Source: OLB7 sp966250335 (GTDB taxonomy: Bacteria > Bacteroidota > Ignavibacteria > OLB7). Taken from it: 43,362 nucleotides of DNA. Shown here in pieces: positions 31,453 to 40,246 of the stretch. The stretch spans positions 1 through 43,362 of the forward strand of contig CBINGZ010000046.1 in assembly GCA_966250335.1 (NCBI GenBank), written 5' to 3'. The stretch's first letter is position 1, and every line of letters begins with the position of its first letter. Position numbers and translations under genes: made by a program. The notes below the pieces were generated by a model. That model searched no databases. It was not told the DNA's origin and saw only the letters and a list, made by a program, of their open reading frames with translations.

Positions 31453-32172
31453 ATGATAAAAGTATTCGAAGAGGAGCTCGACAAGCTCCGCACCCGCATC
31501 ATCAAGATGGGAAGCCTGGTCGAAGAGCAGGTGGAGTTCGCGTTCCGCGCGCTCAACGAGTGGAACGTGACGCTGGCGCATCTGGTGATGGAGAGAGACA
31601 GCAAGGTGGACAAGCTGGACTACAAGATCGAAAAGCAGTGCCAGCGGATCGTGGCGTTGCAGCAGCCGGTCGCCCGCGACCTGAGGCTGATCATGGCCGC
31701 CATGAAGATCAACACGAACCTGGAACGGATGGGAGACCTGACGTTCAATGTGGCGCGCGCCGTGGAGGGACTGACCCCCAGCCGCCGCTTCATCGAACAG
31801 ATCGAACTCTCCCACATGACCGACGCGGTCCACAACATGGTCCGGCTGACGATCGACAGCTTCGTCAACAACGACCCCGAGCTCGCCCTCACGATCATGA
31901 AGAGCGACCTCCGCGTCGATCAGTACGAGACCAGAATCAGCCGGCAGATCGTGGAGATGATGAAGAAGGAACCCGACTTCATCGAAGGGGGCGCCTCTCT
32001 GATCGTGATGCTCAGGAACATGGAACGCCTTGCCGACCATGCCACGAACATCGCCGAGGATGTGATCTTCTTCACCGAGGCGAAGATCATCCGGAACCGG
32101 TTCGATTCCGAGGCGTTCGAGGAGCTTCAGCGCGATATAAGCGGCCAGGACCGCGACGACGACGACGAATAA
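31453..32172 (+). CDS. phoU: Phosphate signalling regulator PhoU
   Basis: A protein of 239 residues with the two-repeat PhoU helical bundle: FEEELDKLRTRIIKMGSLVEEQ, KINTNLERMGDL (metal-binding-type ExxxD), and repeat 2 MLRNMERLADHATNIAED. It links PstSCAB to the PhoR/PhoB sensor and represses the Pho regulon when phosphate is ample. The C-terminus is acidic (ISGQDRDDDDE). It is probably co-transcribed with pstB (85-bp gap). No PhoB/PhoR gene lies in the window. Confidence 0.97.
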   Translation: MIKVFEEELDKLRTRIIKMGSLVEEQVEFAFRALNEWNVTLAHLVMERDSKVDKLDYKIEKQCQRIVALQQPVARDLRLIMAAMKINTNLERMGDLTFNVARAVEGLTPSRRFIEQIELSHMTDAVHNMVRLTIDSFVNNDPELALTIMKSDLRVDQYETRISRQIVEMMKKEPDFIEGGASLIVMLRNMERLADHATNIAEDVIFFTEAKIIRNRFDSEAFEELQRDISGQDRDDDDE

Positions 32173-32201
32173 GACACCCGGGACGACGGTTCGTGGAGGG
32201 G

Positions 32202-33041
32202 CTAGATCAAGAGCCCTTCCACGAACCCGATCTCGTAGATCAGATAGGCTCCGAACGCGATACTCATCAGCGCCGCCGCGACACGGAAGGCGGTATCGAC
32301 CCCGGTGAACCGCCGCGAGAGCCACGAATAGGGCAGCGACATCACCGCCCCCACCAGGAACATCCCCAGAATCGACCCGCCGCCGAAGATCGCGATATAG
32401 AGCAGGCCGTGCAGCGGCGAGGTGATGGTGGAAAGGACGAGCAGCATGAGCGCCGCCGACCCCGCCAGACCGTGCATCATCCCGACCAGGAACGGCTTCC
32501 GTCCCCCGCGCACATGATGATGATGCCCCCCCGACTCCCCCTCCCCGTCGGTGAAATGGAGATGCGGATGCGTGTGCCGCAGCCCGCCGTGCGAATGCTC
32601 GTGCAGATGGAGCGACGCCCCCCGGCTCCGGATGATCCTGTAGAGCAGATGGAGCCCCAGCCCGCTTATCATGACCGCCACCAGAAACTCCAGTCCCAGC
32701 GCCAGCTCCTCCGGAACCGGCATCCTCAGCAGCACCACCACGATCCCCACCAGCAGGAGCGAAAGGGTGTGCCCCAGGCCCCACATCGCGCCGACGAGCG
32801 CCGCTCCGAACGTCGACCGCCTCTCGCTGACGATGGCGCCGACGGCTACCAGATGGTCGGCGTCGAACGCATGCTTCAGCCCGAAGAGAAAGCCGGTGAC
32901 GAGAGCGGCCGTCACACTCGTCTCGGCGACCCCGGAGGCGCTCCCCGGATCGGCGAAGAGGAGAAACGGCGCCAGCAGAAACAGAACAACGCCGGCGTAC
33001 CAGAGGGGCCGGCGTGGAAGCCTGCGAAGATCTATCCGCAT
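32202..33041 (-). CDS. NiCoT/UreH-like nickel-cobalt transporter
   Basis: A protein of 279 residues from ATG 33041, whose T is shared with the nifU-domain stop codon (TAATG), so it is translationally coupled. Several membrane helices are present. The hallmark HX4DH is in KHAFDADHLVAV, and the second conserved segment is GMMHGLAGSAALMLLVL. Between helices lies a His-rich loop (HLHEHSHGG, HTHPHLHF, HHHH) likely to bind metal in the periplasm or cytoplasm. It resembles the UreH/HupE-NiCoT group, which imports Ni or Co. It converges with phoU, with 29 bases between stop codons. Confidence 0.85.
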   Translation of the reverse strand: MRIDLRRLPRRPLWYAGVVLFLLAPFLLFADPGSASGVAETSVTAALVTGFLFGLKHAFDADHLVAVGAIVSERRSTFGAALVGAMWGLGHTLSLLLVGIVVVLLRMPVPEELALGLEFLVAVMISGLGLHLLYRIIRSRGASLHLHEHSHGGLRHTHPHLHFTDGEGESGGHHHHVRGGRKPFLVGMMHGLAGSAALMLLVLSTITSPLHGLLYIAIFGGGSILGMFLVGAVMSLPYSWLSRRFTGVDTAFRVAAALMSIAFGAYLIYEIGFVEGLLI

Positions 33042-33346
33042 TACGATGTGATGGAAGTCGTCGGAATGGAGGAAGGAAGCGGCGGGAGCGGGGCTGTCCC
33101 CTCCATCTCCACCGATTCGACCTCGGGAATATGTCTGCGAAGCGTCCGCTCCACTCCCCCCTTCAGGGTCAGGGTGGAGGAAGGACAGGTGTGGCACGCG
33201 CCGGAAAGGCGGACGTAGACCGTCCCGCCGTCGTAGCGCACGAAATCGATCCGTCCCCCATCCATCTCGATGTAGGGGCGGACATCCGAATCTATGATAT
33301 CCTTGACACGGGCGACGATCGCCTCATGTTCGGTCGTATGGCTCAT
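33041..33346 (-). CDS. NifU C-terminal domain protein (Fe-S scaffold)
   Basis: A protein of 101 residues from ATG 33346. The NifU domain (PF01106) is complete: VRPYIEMDGGRIDFVRYDGGTVYVRLSGACHTCPSSTLTLKGGVERTLRRHIPEV, with the CxxC motif in CHTCPSS. It carries or delivers Fe-S clusters to apoproteins. It is the upstream member of a two-gene operon with the metal transporter; this pairing suggests metal-cluster supply. The -7-type element TAACTTGG lies 44 bases upstream. Confidence 0.94.
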   Translation of the reverse strand: MSHTTEHEAIVARVKDIIDSDVRPYIEMDGGRIDFVRYDGGTVYVRLSGACHTCPSSTLTLKGGVERTLRRHIPEVESVEMEGTAPLPPLPSSIPTTSITS

Positions 33347-33382
33347 CGCTGATTCTCTGGCTCGTTCACATTGCTGACGGGG

Positions 33383-33390
33383 CCAAGTTA
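33383..33390 (-). promoter_or_regulatory. Putative -7 promoter element of the nifU-domain operon (TAACTTGG)
   Basis: Minus-strand TAACTTGG starts 44 bases before the nifU-domain ATG and matches the recurrent TAnnTT(C/G)G pattern in the window. A TTGC directly precedes it; no -33 TTTG is found at the expected spacing. Confidence 0.35.
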
Positions 33391-33517
33391 GCAAGATCGG
33401 GGAAAAGGAACGCGGACCATTCGGGGGGACATTGCATCGCGGAAAAGGATTCCCCATATTCCTCCCGGCCCCGAGGCCCCGGATTCGAAGACCGGCACCA
33501 CACAGCGTTCAACCACC

Positions 33518-35506
33518 ATGACCGACATCGGCTGGCGATATCATCCGTCGCTCAACACCGCCGTTTCCCTGGCGGCCGGGATCGTCACGGCCCGGATCAT
33601 CGAACCGTCGACAGAGATCGCCCTGCCGATCCTCGGCTCGGCCCTCCTCCTGCTGGCGATATCCATCAGGCTGCGCGAGGCGCTCCTGGCGGCGGCCTGC
33701 ATCGTGACCATCTTCTGCGGAGGACTCCTCCTTCAGTCGCTGGGAAGAGCGGGATTGACGGAAGGATGTGAGGGGATGCGGATCGACGGCGCAGAACTGG
33801 TCGGGCGCGTCGCCTCCGAGCCGATGACCCGGAACGGCAGGATCGAGTATATCGTGGAAGGAGACTCCGTTCTCTTCCGGAACGTCTCGGCGCGCGTGGG
33901 GTGCGGCGTGCTGGTCAGGCTGTACGATACGTCGGCGGCGGCCGATCGGCTTCCGGGGTACGGCGAGCGCATCGCGTGCACGGGGAAGCTGTCGGCGCCG
34001 GAACACGGCCGATTTCCCGGCGACTTCGATCTTGCCGACTATCTCAGATCACGAGGGATCGAACTGGTGATGACCGTCGATCGGGCGCAGACGATCGAGC
34101 GGTTCGGCGGGAACGACGCTTCGTTTCTCATGCGATATATCGTTCTCCCGATCCGAAGCGCCGCGCGCGACTTCGCGCTGACGCATGTGCGCGGCCCGGA
34201 GGGGAAGATCGTCCTGGCGCTCCTGATCGACGAGCGATACGGCATCGACGCCGAGACGCGCGAAGCGTTCATGCGCACGGGGACGGTCCACGTGCTGGCG
34301 GTAAGCGGACTCCATGTGGGAGTGATCGCGATCGGACTCTTCGTGATCGTCTCGTGGGTTCCGGGACGATGGCGACAGATCGCGATCTATGCGGCCGCGA
34401 TCGGGCTCTACACGGTCGTGGCCGGCGCGGGACCGTCGATCGTGCGGGCGGCGATCATGGGGGTTGCCGTGATGGTCGCCGCCCGGATCGGACGTCCCGC
34501 GCGTCCGCTGAACACGCTCGGGCTGGCTGCGCTCCTGATCCTGACGGCGGGCCCCGGATATATCGCGGATATAGGGTTCCAGCTTTCGTTCGCCTCGCTC
34601 GCCGGGCTCATCCTCCTCTACGGGCCGATGTGGCGGTCGCTGGAGACCCGATTCCCGGTCGTCGGTTCGGTCGCTCCTCTCCGCTGGCTTGCGCAGGGAT
34701 TCCTTCTCTCGCTGGCCGCGCAGATCTTCACCCTCCCGCTGACGCTCCATCATTTCGGGTACCTCTCGCTGATCTCGCTGCCGGTGAACCTGGCGGCCGT
34801 CCCCCTTACCTCGGGCGCGCTCGCCGCCGGGGCCGTGGGAGCAATGGTCGTATGGGCGCCGGGGGTCGCGGCCCTCTTCGGCGGCGCCGCGTACGTTGCC
34901 CTGTCGCTCACGGAATCTATCGTACTCTGGAGCGCCGCGATCTCCTGGGCCGGGCTCGACGGCGTCTCGATCGGCACGGTCGGTCTTGTCGCGACGACGG
35001 CGGGCGTTCTGTACGCGGCGGCGGCGCGGACCGGCCGCCGCATCTCCTTCAGGCTGCTGATCCTCGGGCTGGGCGTCTGGACGACGATCGCTCTTGAGCG
35101 CGCGTTCGATCCGTTGCGGCAGGCGCCGGACGACCATCTCTATCTCCTCCCCGGCCGCGGCTCCGTGATCGTGGCCGCGATCAGCGGCGATACGTTGACC
35201 GGATATCTCCACGGCGAACCTGCTGGAGCGGCCTCGGCGGTGGAATCGCTGAGAGGAAGGCTCGGCGTCTCGACGGTCAGGATGATCAGGCTCGATTCGG
35301 CGGAGACCGGAGGGGAGCTTCTGCTCGTCAACGATGCGCCCCGGGAGTACGCGCTCCGTTCCCTCCCCCTCCTGCTTTCACCGACCCGGAGCCGGGCGCC
35401 GGGCCTGGTGCGGATCGGAGGAGTTCCGTATCTCCAGATTCCACTCGACATGCGGCTGGAGAGAGGAGTAATATTGCGATATAACGGTCGATGGGAACGG
35501 CCGTAG
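33518..35506 (+). CDS. comEC: ComEC/Rec2-type DNA-uptake channel, without metallo-beta-lactamase domain
   Basis: A protein of 662 residues. It forms the inner-membrane channel for transforming DNA. The N-terminal region (about 1-190) includes two membrane helices and a small beta domain (DUF4131-like). The competence domain (about 215-510) has the signature GTVHVLAVSGLHVG at residues 256-269, and about nine helices. The last 150 residues are a soluble beta-rich part (LYLLPGRGSVIVAAISGD) but show none of the HxHxDH metal motifs of the metallo-beta-lactamase domain found in many ComEC. This short form is common in Bacteroidota. Its stop is followed by pgeF 80 bases later. Confidence 0.92.
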   Translation: MTDIGWRYHPSLNTAVSLAAGIVTARIIEPSTEIALPILGSALLLLAISIRLREALLAAACIVTIFCGGLLLQSLGRAGLTEGCEGMRIDGAELVGRVASEPMTRNGRIEYIVEGDSVLFRNVSARVGCGVLVRLYDTSAAADRLPGYGERIACTGKLSAPEHGRFPGDFDLADYLRSRGIELVMTVDRAQTIERFGGNDASFLMRYIVLPIRSAARDFALTHVRGPEGKIVLALLIDERYGIDAETREAFMRTGTVHVLAVSGLHVGVIAIGLFVIVSWVPGRWRQIAIYAAAIGLYTVVAGAGPSIVRAAIMGVAVMVAARIGRPARPLNTLGLAALLILTAGPGYIADIGFQLSFASLAGLILLYGPMWRSLETRFPVVGSVAPLRWLAQGFLLSLAAQIFTLPLTLHHFGYLSLISLPVNLAAVPLTSGALAAGAVGAMVVWAPGVAALFGGAAYVALSLTESIVLWSAAISWAGLDGVSIGTVGLVATTAGVLYAAAARTGRRISFRLLILGLGVWTTIALERAFDPLRQAPDDHLYLLPGRGSVIVAAISGDTLTGYLHGEPAGAASAVESLRGRLGVSTVRMIRLDSAETGGELLLVNDAPREYALRSLPLLLSPTRSRAPGLVRIGGVPYLQIPLDMRLERGVILRYNGRWERP

Positions 35507-35529
35507 CAGCCGGGCAGGAGCTCCTTTCT

Positions 35530-35537
35530 TATCTTGG
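35530..35537 (+). promoter_or_regulatory. Putative -7 promoter element of pgeF (TATCTTGG)
   Basis: TATCTTGG starts 57 bases upstream of the pgeF ATG and just after the comEC stop at 35506. It matches the recurrent TAnnTT(C/G)G pattern; no TTG is seen at -33. Confidence 0.35.
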
Positions 35538-35586
35538 CGTTCTCCCCCGCCCCCCGGGGCCGCGATCACTGAATCATCGACATCTC

Positions 35587-36342
35587 ATGTCCCTCATATA
35601 CGAGCCTCCGATCTTCAGGCAGTTCCCGCGTCTCCGCGCGGCGCAGACGCTTCGCGGAACGACACATCCTCCCTACGGATTCAATATGTCGCTCTCGGTC
35701 GGGGACGACCCTGAACGGGTGACCCGGAACAGGGCGCGGCTTGCCGAGCGGCTCGGCTTCAGGCCGGAGAATCTGCTGACCCAGCGCCAGGTCCACGGCG
35801 ACAGGTGCGTGACGGCGGGGCCGGGATACGAGGCATCGGAGAGCGATGCGATGATCACGACGGAGCCGGGCCTGCTGCTTGCGGCGAGCACCGCCGACTG
35901 CATTCCGCTGCTGATCCACGACCCGCGCCGGGGGGCGGTCGCCGCCGTACACTCGGGCTGGCGCGGCAGCCGTCTGAACATCGCCGGGCTGACGGTGGAG
36001 AGGATGATTTCCGAACTCGGGACCGACCCCGCCGACCTCGTCTGTCATATCGGCGCATCGGCCGGGCAGTGCTGCTACGAGGTCGGGGAGGAGGTGGCCG
36101 GATGCTTCGCTCCCCGACACTCCAGGGAACATCGCAACGGGAAATATCTGTTCGACAACAGAGGAGTCGTGCTCGATCAGCTTCTGGCGCGCGGCGTGCA
36201 GGCAGGAGGGATCGCGATCGATCCGCGCTGCACCATCTGCGATCCGAACTTCCACAGCTACCGACGCGACGGCCGCATGAGCGGTCGCATGTTCGGTGTT
36301 ATCGGGCTCCGCGAGGTCGAAACTTCCCCGGAAGCCGCATGA
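35587..36342 (+). CDS. pgeF: PgeF/YfiH-family purine-nucleoside phosphorylase or laccase-domain protein
   Basis: A protein of 251 residues from ATG 35587. Motifs are RQVHGD, the copper/zinc-type STADCIPLLIHD, AVHSGWRG, GASAGQCCYEV and CTICDPNFHSYRRDG. The family (PF02578) includes E. coli YfiH/PgeF, now linked to removal of misincorporated UDP-MurNAc serine adducts, and mammalian LACC1 with purine nucleoside phosphorylase activity. The exact reaction here is not shown. It is probably transcribed on its own or with comEC upstream. Confidence 0.92.
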   Translation: MSLIYEPPIFRQFPRLRAAQTLRGTTHPPYGFNMSLSVGDDPERVTRNRARLAERLGFRPENLLTQRQVHGDRCVTAGPGYEASESDAMITTEPGLLLAASTADCIPLLIHDPRRGAVAAVHSGWRGSRLNIAGLTVERMISELGTDPADLVCHIGASAGQCCYEVGEEVAGCFAPRHSREHRNGKYLFDNRGVVLDQLLARGVQAGGIAIDPRCTICDPNFHSYRRDGRMSGRMFGVIGLREVETSPEAA

Positions 36343-36369
36343 AATCTACATTCTCCGGGTTTTCACCTA

Positions 36370-36400
36370 TTGCATATTCATGCCACGGCCTTTACTTTCG
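36370..36400 (+). promoter_or_regulatory. Putative promoter of the HU gene (TTG -N20- TACTTTCG)
   Basis: TTG at 36370-36372 and TACTTTCG at 36393-36400 are separated by 20 bases. This is close to the Bacteroidota pattern TTTG-N19-TAnnTTTG. It lies 58 bases before the GTG start, which has a GGAGA site. Confidence 0.45.
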
Positions 36401-36457
36401 CGCATTCCGAGTCCAAATCATCCGGACGACACTCATCAAACACTTGGAGATTCTCAC

Positions 36458-36922
36458 GTGAACAAAGGTGAACTGATTGAAGCAGTTGCCAACGCCAGCG
36501 ATCTCAGCAATGCGCAGGCTGAGAAAGCCGTAAAAGCTATGATCGACGCCATCAGCGGCGCCCTCAAGAAGGGGGATTCGGTCCAGCTCGTCGGCTTCGG
36601 CACGTTCAGCGTCGCAGAGCGAGGCGCCCGCACGGCCCGCAACCCGCAGACCGGCGAGGCGATCAAGATCAAGGCTCGCAAGGCTCCGAAGTTCTCGGCT
36701 GGAAAGGGACTGAAGGATCTCGTCAACGGCGCCAAGAAGGCGGCTGCGGCGAAGGGGGCGGCCAAGGCAGCTCCGGCGAAGGGGGCAGCCAAGGGCGCAG
36801 CGAAGGCGGCTCCGGCGAAGGCGGCTCCGGCGAAGGCGGCCCCGGCGAAGGCGGCCCCGGCGAAGGCAGCCCCGGCCAAGAAGGCAGCTCCGGCGAAGGG
36901 CGCCGCCAAGGGCCGCAAGTAA
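36458..36922 (+). CDS. hup: HU-family nucleoid protein with histone H1-like Lys/Ala/Pro tail
   Basis: A protein of 154 residues. The start is GTG at 36458, read VNKGELIEAVANASDLS; TTGGAGATTC lies upstream as the ribosome-binding site. Residues 1-90 are a complete HU fold: VQLVGFGTFSVAERGARTARNPQTGEAIKIKARKAPKFSAGKGLKDLVN, with the DNA-binding arm RNPQTG. Residues about 91-154 are a low-complexity tail of AK and KAAPA repeats ending KGAAKGRK. Such tails occur in mycobacterial HupB and in chromatin-like proteins and increase DNA compaction. The HU core is certain; the tail's effect is inference. A strong terminator follows. Confidence 0.95.
   Translation: MNKGELIEAVANASDLSNAQAEKAVKAMIDAISGALKKGDSVQLVGFGTFSVAERGARTARNPQTGEAIKIKARKAPKFSAGKGLKDLVNGAKKAAAAKGAAKAAPAKGAAKGAAKAAPAKAAPAKAAPAKAAPAKAAPAKKAAPAKGAAKGRK
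36806..36898 (+). repeat. 15-bp coding repeats in the HU tail
   Basis: Five consecutive 15-bp units (36806, 36821, 36836, 36851 and 36866) vary around GCGGCTCCGGCGAAG and encode AAPAK. A sixth follows after an inserted AAG codon (36884-36898). The near-identity suggests recent slippage or unequal recombination, so the repeat number probably varies between strains. Confidence 0.9.
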
Positions 36923-36970
36923 TCGCAGCATCAGGCCGCGCACCGCGCGGTTCGATCGATATCTCAATAG

Positions 36971-37007
36971 AACAGGCCGGCGTGGATACGCCGGCCTGTT
37001 GCGTTTT
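36971..37007 (+). terminator. Rho-independent terminator of the HU gene
   Basis: AACAGGCCGGCGT and ACGCCGGCCTGTT form a perfect 13-bp stem with loop GGAT, followed by GCGTTTT. It starts 49 bases after the stop. Read on the minus strand it also lies downstream of korB, 38 bases past its stop codon, and may serve both genes. Confidence 0.9.
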
Positions 37008-37044
37008 CAGGGCGTTCACCGGCGGCGAACGCCGGTCCCGTCGG

Positions 37045-38100
37045 TCAGACGACCTCCCAGGTATCCCCTTCATTCAATATCGCATCGAGATCTCCCTCCC
37101 CCAGTTTCGTTCTGGCGAAGGCGAGCTGCTCCATGACCCGATCCTCGTACGTATCCCGCTGCTGCGAGAGGAAGACGCCGATCGGTGTCGGGAACTCCGG
37201 ATTGTCGCTCAGGCGGGCGATGATGAACGCGAGTTCGGCGTTCGTCTCGTCGTACACAAGAAGATCGTTCACCGAGTATTCTCCGCCGGCCAGCGACACC
37301 ACCTGCGGCGTGAACCCGTCGAGTCTGATCCCCTTGTCCTGCCCCATGCCGAAGACCAGCGGCTTCCCGTGCTCTATCGCAACCAGATGATCTCCCTTGA
37401 TCTTCTTGTCGGTCAGGATCTCGAAGGCGCCGTCGTTGAAGATGTTGCAGTTCTGGTAGATCTCCACGAACGATACTCCCTTGTGGTCGTACGCCCGCTT
37501 GTAGATCTCCTGCTGATGCTTCGGCTCGCGATCTATCGTCCGCGCCACGAAGGTCGATTCGCATCCGAGCGCGAAGAGAACGGGGTTGACCGGATGATCG
37601 ACCGACCCGAACGGCGTCGACTTCGTCTTCTTCCCCTCCTCCGATGTCGGCGAGTACTGCCCCTTGGTGAGACCGTAGATCCGGTTGTTGAAGAGGAGCA
37701 CGTTCATATCGAAGTTCCTGCGCAGCAGGTGGATCAGGTGGTTCCCCCCGATCGAGAGCCCGTCGCCGTCGCCGGTGACCAGCCAGACCGAAAGCTCCGG
37801 CCGGGCGATCTTGACGCCGGAGGCGATCGCCGGCGCCCGCCCGTGGATGCCGTGGAACCCGTAGCTGTCCATGTAGTACGGAAACCGGCTGGAGCAGCCG
37901 ATGCCGGAGACAAAGACGAACTCCTCCTTCTTCCTGTCGATATCGGGGAGCGTGCGCTGCACCTGGGCCAGGATCGAATAGTCTCCGCAGCCGGGGCACC
38001 AGCGGACATCGGCATCCGATGCATAATCCTTCGCAGTCAACTTACGGTTGACGACCGGGAGTTCCGCGGTCGCGCCGTTGGCAATGCTGGGTGTATCCAT
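37045..38100 (-). CDS. korB: 2-oxoacid:ferredoxin oxidoreductase beta subunit (KorB/2-oxoglutarate type)
   Basis: A protein of 351 residues. With KorA it oxidises a 2-oxoacid, most likely 2-oxoglutarate, to the acyl-CoA while reducing ferredoxin. It has the conserved WCPGCGDY cysteines, SGIGCSSRFPYYM, and the thiamine-diphosphate loop GDGDGLSIGGNHL followed by NNRIYGLTKGQYSPTS. The last 40 residues form the C-terminal acidic tail. It follows korA by 36 bases. It could act in the reductive or oxidative TCA cycle. The choice between 2-oxoglutarate and pyruvate is not settled by sequence alone, but the subunit form fits KorAB. Confidence 0.93.
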   Translation of the reverse strand: MDTPSIANGATAELPVVNRKLTAKDYASDADVRWCPGCGDYSILAQVQRTLPDIDRKKEEFVFVSGIGCSSRFPYYMDSYGFHGIHGRAPAIASGVKIARPELSVWLVTGDGDGLSIGGNHLIHLLRRNFDMNVLLFNNRIYGLTKGQYSPTSEEGKKTKSTPFGSVDHPVNPVLFALGCESTFVARTIDREPKHQQEIYKRAYDHKGVSFVEIYQNCNIFNDGAFEILTDKKIKGDHLVAIEHGKPLVFGMGQDKGIRLDGFTPQVVSLAGGEYSVNDLLVYDETNAELAFIIARLSDNPEFPTPIGVFLSQQRDTYEDRVMEQLAFARTKLGEGDLDAILNEGDTWEVV

Positions 38101-38136
38101 GAAACGTTATATGTCTTGTGAATATGCGATTGCGAT

Positions 38137-39975
38137 TCAGTTCCTGGCCCCGAGGATCGTCTCGATCCTGTCCGCGATCTCCTGCGCCGTGAACGGCAGC
38201 CCCTGGATCTTGTTCCACCCCTGGGCGTCGACCAGGTACTCCGACCGGATGATCTTCACGAGCTGCCCGTTGTTCATCTCCGGGATCGCGACGTACTTGA
38301 ACTTCTTCAAGACCTCCGCGATATTTTTCGGGAACGGATTCAGATAGCGGAGATGCGCCTGCGAGACGCTCCGTCCCTCCGCCCGCTTCCTGTCGACGGC
38401 GGCGCGGATGGCGCCGTAGGTGGAGCCCCATCCCAGGATGAGAAGCTCTCCCCCCTCCTGATCACCGTAGATCTCCAGATCCGGGATATCGGCGGCGATC
38501 CCCGCCACCTTTCTGGCGCGCAGCTTCACCATGAACTCATGGTTCTCCGGCGAGTAGTTGATATCTCCGGTGATGTTCTCCTTCTCCAGACCGCCGATGC
38601 GGTGCTCCATGCCGGGCGAACCGGGGAGCGCCCACGGCCGGGCCAGCCATTCGTTCCGGTCGTAGGGACGGAAGGTGGAGGCGTCGGTGTGATGCTCCAC
38701 CCTGAACTCCGGCAGGTCGCTCGCGGCGGGGATGCGCCACGGCTCCGACCCGTTGGCCAGATAGCCGTCGGAGAGGAAGAAGACGGGGGTCATGAACTTG
38801 ATCGCAAGACGAGCCGCTTCCATCACCATGTAGAAGCAGTCGCCCGGGGTCGCGGCGGCGACGATCGGAACCGGGCACTCGCCGTTGCGGCCGTACATCG
38901 CCTGCAGCAGATCGGCCTGCTCGGTCTTGGTCGGCAGTCCCGTGGAGGGGCCGCCGCGCTGGATGTTGCAGATCACCACCGGCAGCTCCACCGCCACCGC
39001 CAGACCGATCGCCTCCCCCTTCAGAGCGACGCCGGGACCGGAGGTGGTCGTGAACCCGAGCGCCCCGCCGAACGAAGCGCCGATCGCCGAACAGATCGCC
39101 GCGATCTCATCCTCCGCCTGGAACGTCACGAAGCCGAATTGCTTGTAGTTGGAGAGTTCGTGGAGGATGTCGGAGGCGGGGGTGATGGGGTAGCTGCCGA
39201 GGAACCCGGGGATGCCCGACTGGCGGGCGGCGGCAATCATCCCCAGGGCGGTGGCCTGATTCCCCATGATGTTCCGGTACTTTCCGGGGGGAAGCTTCGC
39301 CGGCTTCACCTCGTATCGCGTTGTGAACATCTCGTAGGTCTCCCCCAGGTTGTACCCGGCCGTGAGCGCACGTCGGTTCGCCTCGGCAAGCTGCGGCTTC
39401 TTCCCGAACTTCTCGTCGATCCATTTCAGCGTCGGCTCCATCGACCGGTTGTAGAACCAGTAGAGGAGCCCGAGCGTGAAGAAGTTCTTGCACCGCCCGG
39501 CCTCCTTCGTGGAGAGTCCCAGTCCTTCCACGGCGCTCAGCGTCCCCCGCGACAGAGGAAGTTTATAGAGACGATACCCGCTCAGCGAGTTGTCGTCGAG
39601 CGGATTCGATGTATATCCGGCGAGTTCGAGATTTCTCTGGTCGAAGGCATCCTGGTTGGCAATGATCGTCCCCCCCCGTTTCAGGGAGCGGAGGTTGGTG
39701 ATCAGCGCCGCGGGGTTCATCGCCACCAGCACATCGGCCTCATCCCCCGGCGTATGGACGTCGAGCGAGGAGAAGTTGAGCTGGAAGGCGGAGACTCCAT
39801 AGGTAGTACCGGCCGGGGCACGGATCTCGGCGGGGAAATCGGGGAGAGTGGCCAGATCGTTGCCGAAGATCGCCGAGGTCTGTGTGAACTGACCTCCGGT
39901 AAGCTGCATACCGTCGCCGGAATCCCCGGCGAAGCGAATAACGACCTGGTCGAGAACCTCAAGAGATTTGTCCAT
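38137..39975 (-). CDS. korA: 2-oxoacid:ferredoxin oxidoreductase, fused gamma-alpha subunit KorA
   Basis: A protein of 612 residues from ATG 39975 with GAGG before it; an in-frame extension to 40110 is not protein-like. The N-terminal gamma domain (about 1-190) has FAGDSGDGMQLTGGQFT. The alpha pyrimidine-binding region (about 210-612) has GNQATALGMIAAARQSGIPGFLGSYPITPASDILHELS, TTSGPGVALKGEAIGLA and QRGGPSTGLPTKTEQADL. The C-terminal domain carries WGSTYGAIRAAVD and RYLNPFP. This gamma-alpha fusion is typical of the KorAB family. korB lies downstream with a 36-bp gap, as one operon. A very long antisense frame here is only its shadow. Confidence 0.94.
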   Translation of the reverse strand: MDKSLEVLDQVVIRFAGDSGDGMQLTGGQFTQTSAIFGNDLATLPDFPAEIRAPAGTTYGVSAFQLNFSSLDVHTPGDEADVLVAMNPAALITNLRSLKRGGTIIANQDAFDQRNLELAGYTSNPLDDNSLSGYRLYKLPLSRGTLSAVEGLGLSTKEAGRCKNFFTLGLLYWFYNRSMEPTLKWIDEKFGKKPQLAEANRRALTAGYNLGETYEMFTTRYEVKPAKLPPGKYRNIMGNQATALGMIAAARQSGIPGFLGSYPITPASDILHELSNYKQFGFVTFQAEDEIAAICSAIGASFGGALGFTTTSGPGVALKGEAIGLAVAVELPVVICNIQRGGPSTGLPTKTEQADLLQAMYGRNGECPVPIVAAATPGDCFYMVMEAARLAIKFMTPVFFLSDGYLANGSEPWRIPAASDLPEFRVEHHTDASTFRPYDRNEWLARPWALPGSPGMEHRIGGLEKENITGDINYSPENHEFMVKLRARKVAGIAADIPDLEIYGDQEGGELLILGWGSTYGAIRAAVDRKRAEGRSVSQAHLRYLNPFPKNIAEVLKKFKYVAIPEMNNGQLVKIIRSEYLVDAQGWNKIQGLPFTAQEIADRIETILGARN

Positions 39976-40246
39976 CAATGCCTCATTCCTATAAATGAAT
40001 GGTGCGGCGAGGCGATCCACGCACCCCGTCGCGGGGGGATGTTCGGTCGGATGGGCCGTCATGTACGTGACGCCGGAATACATGGTTACATTGGTTTCGG
40101 CATGTATCACGGCGGGACCGCGAAACTACGGGAATGCCCGGCGGAATTCAAGGATGCGGGGGGAGAATGTGGAAAAGTGAGTCGGCGGAGGAGCCCGGCG
40201 GCCGGGGCGGCCGGTGTCGGCGGAACCGCCCCATACAGACGAACGC

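Noticed and set aside
40058..40071. GTCATGTACGTGAC palindrome upstream of korA, at first suspected as a third Crp/Fnr-type site
   Set aside because: The half-sites are reversed (GTCA-N6-TGAC rather than TGAC-N4-GTCA), so it does not present the TGA core in the right orientation or spacing.
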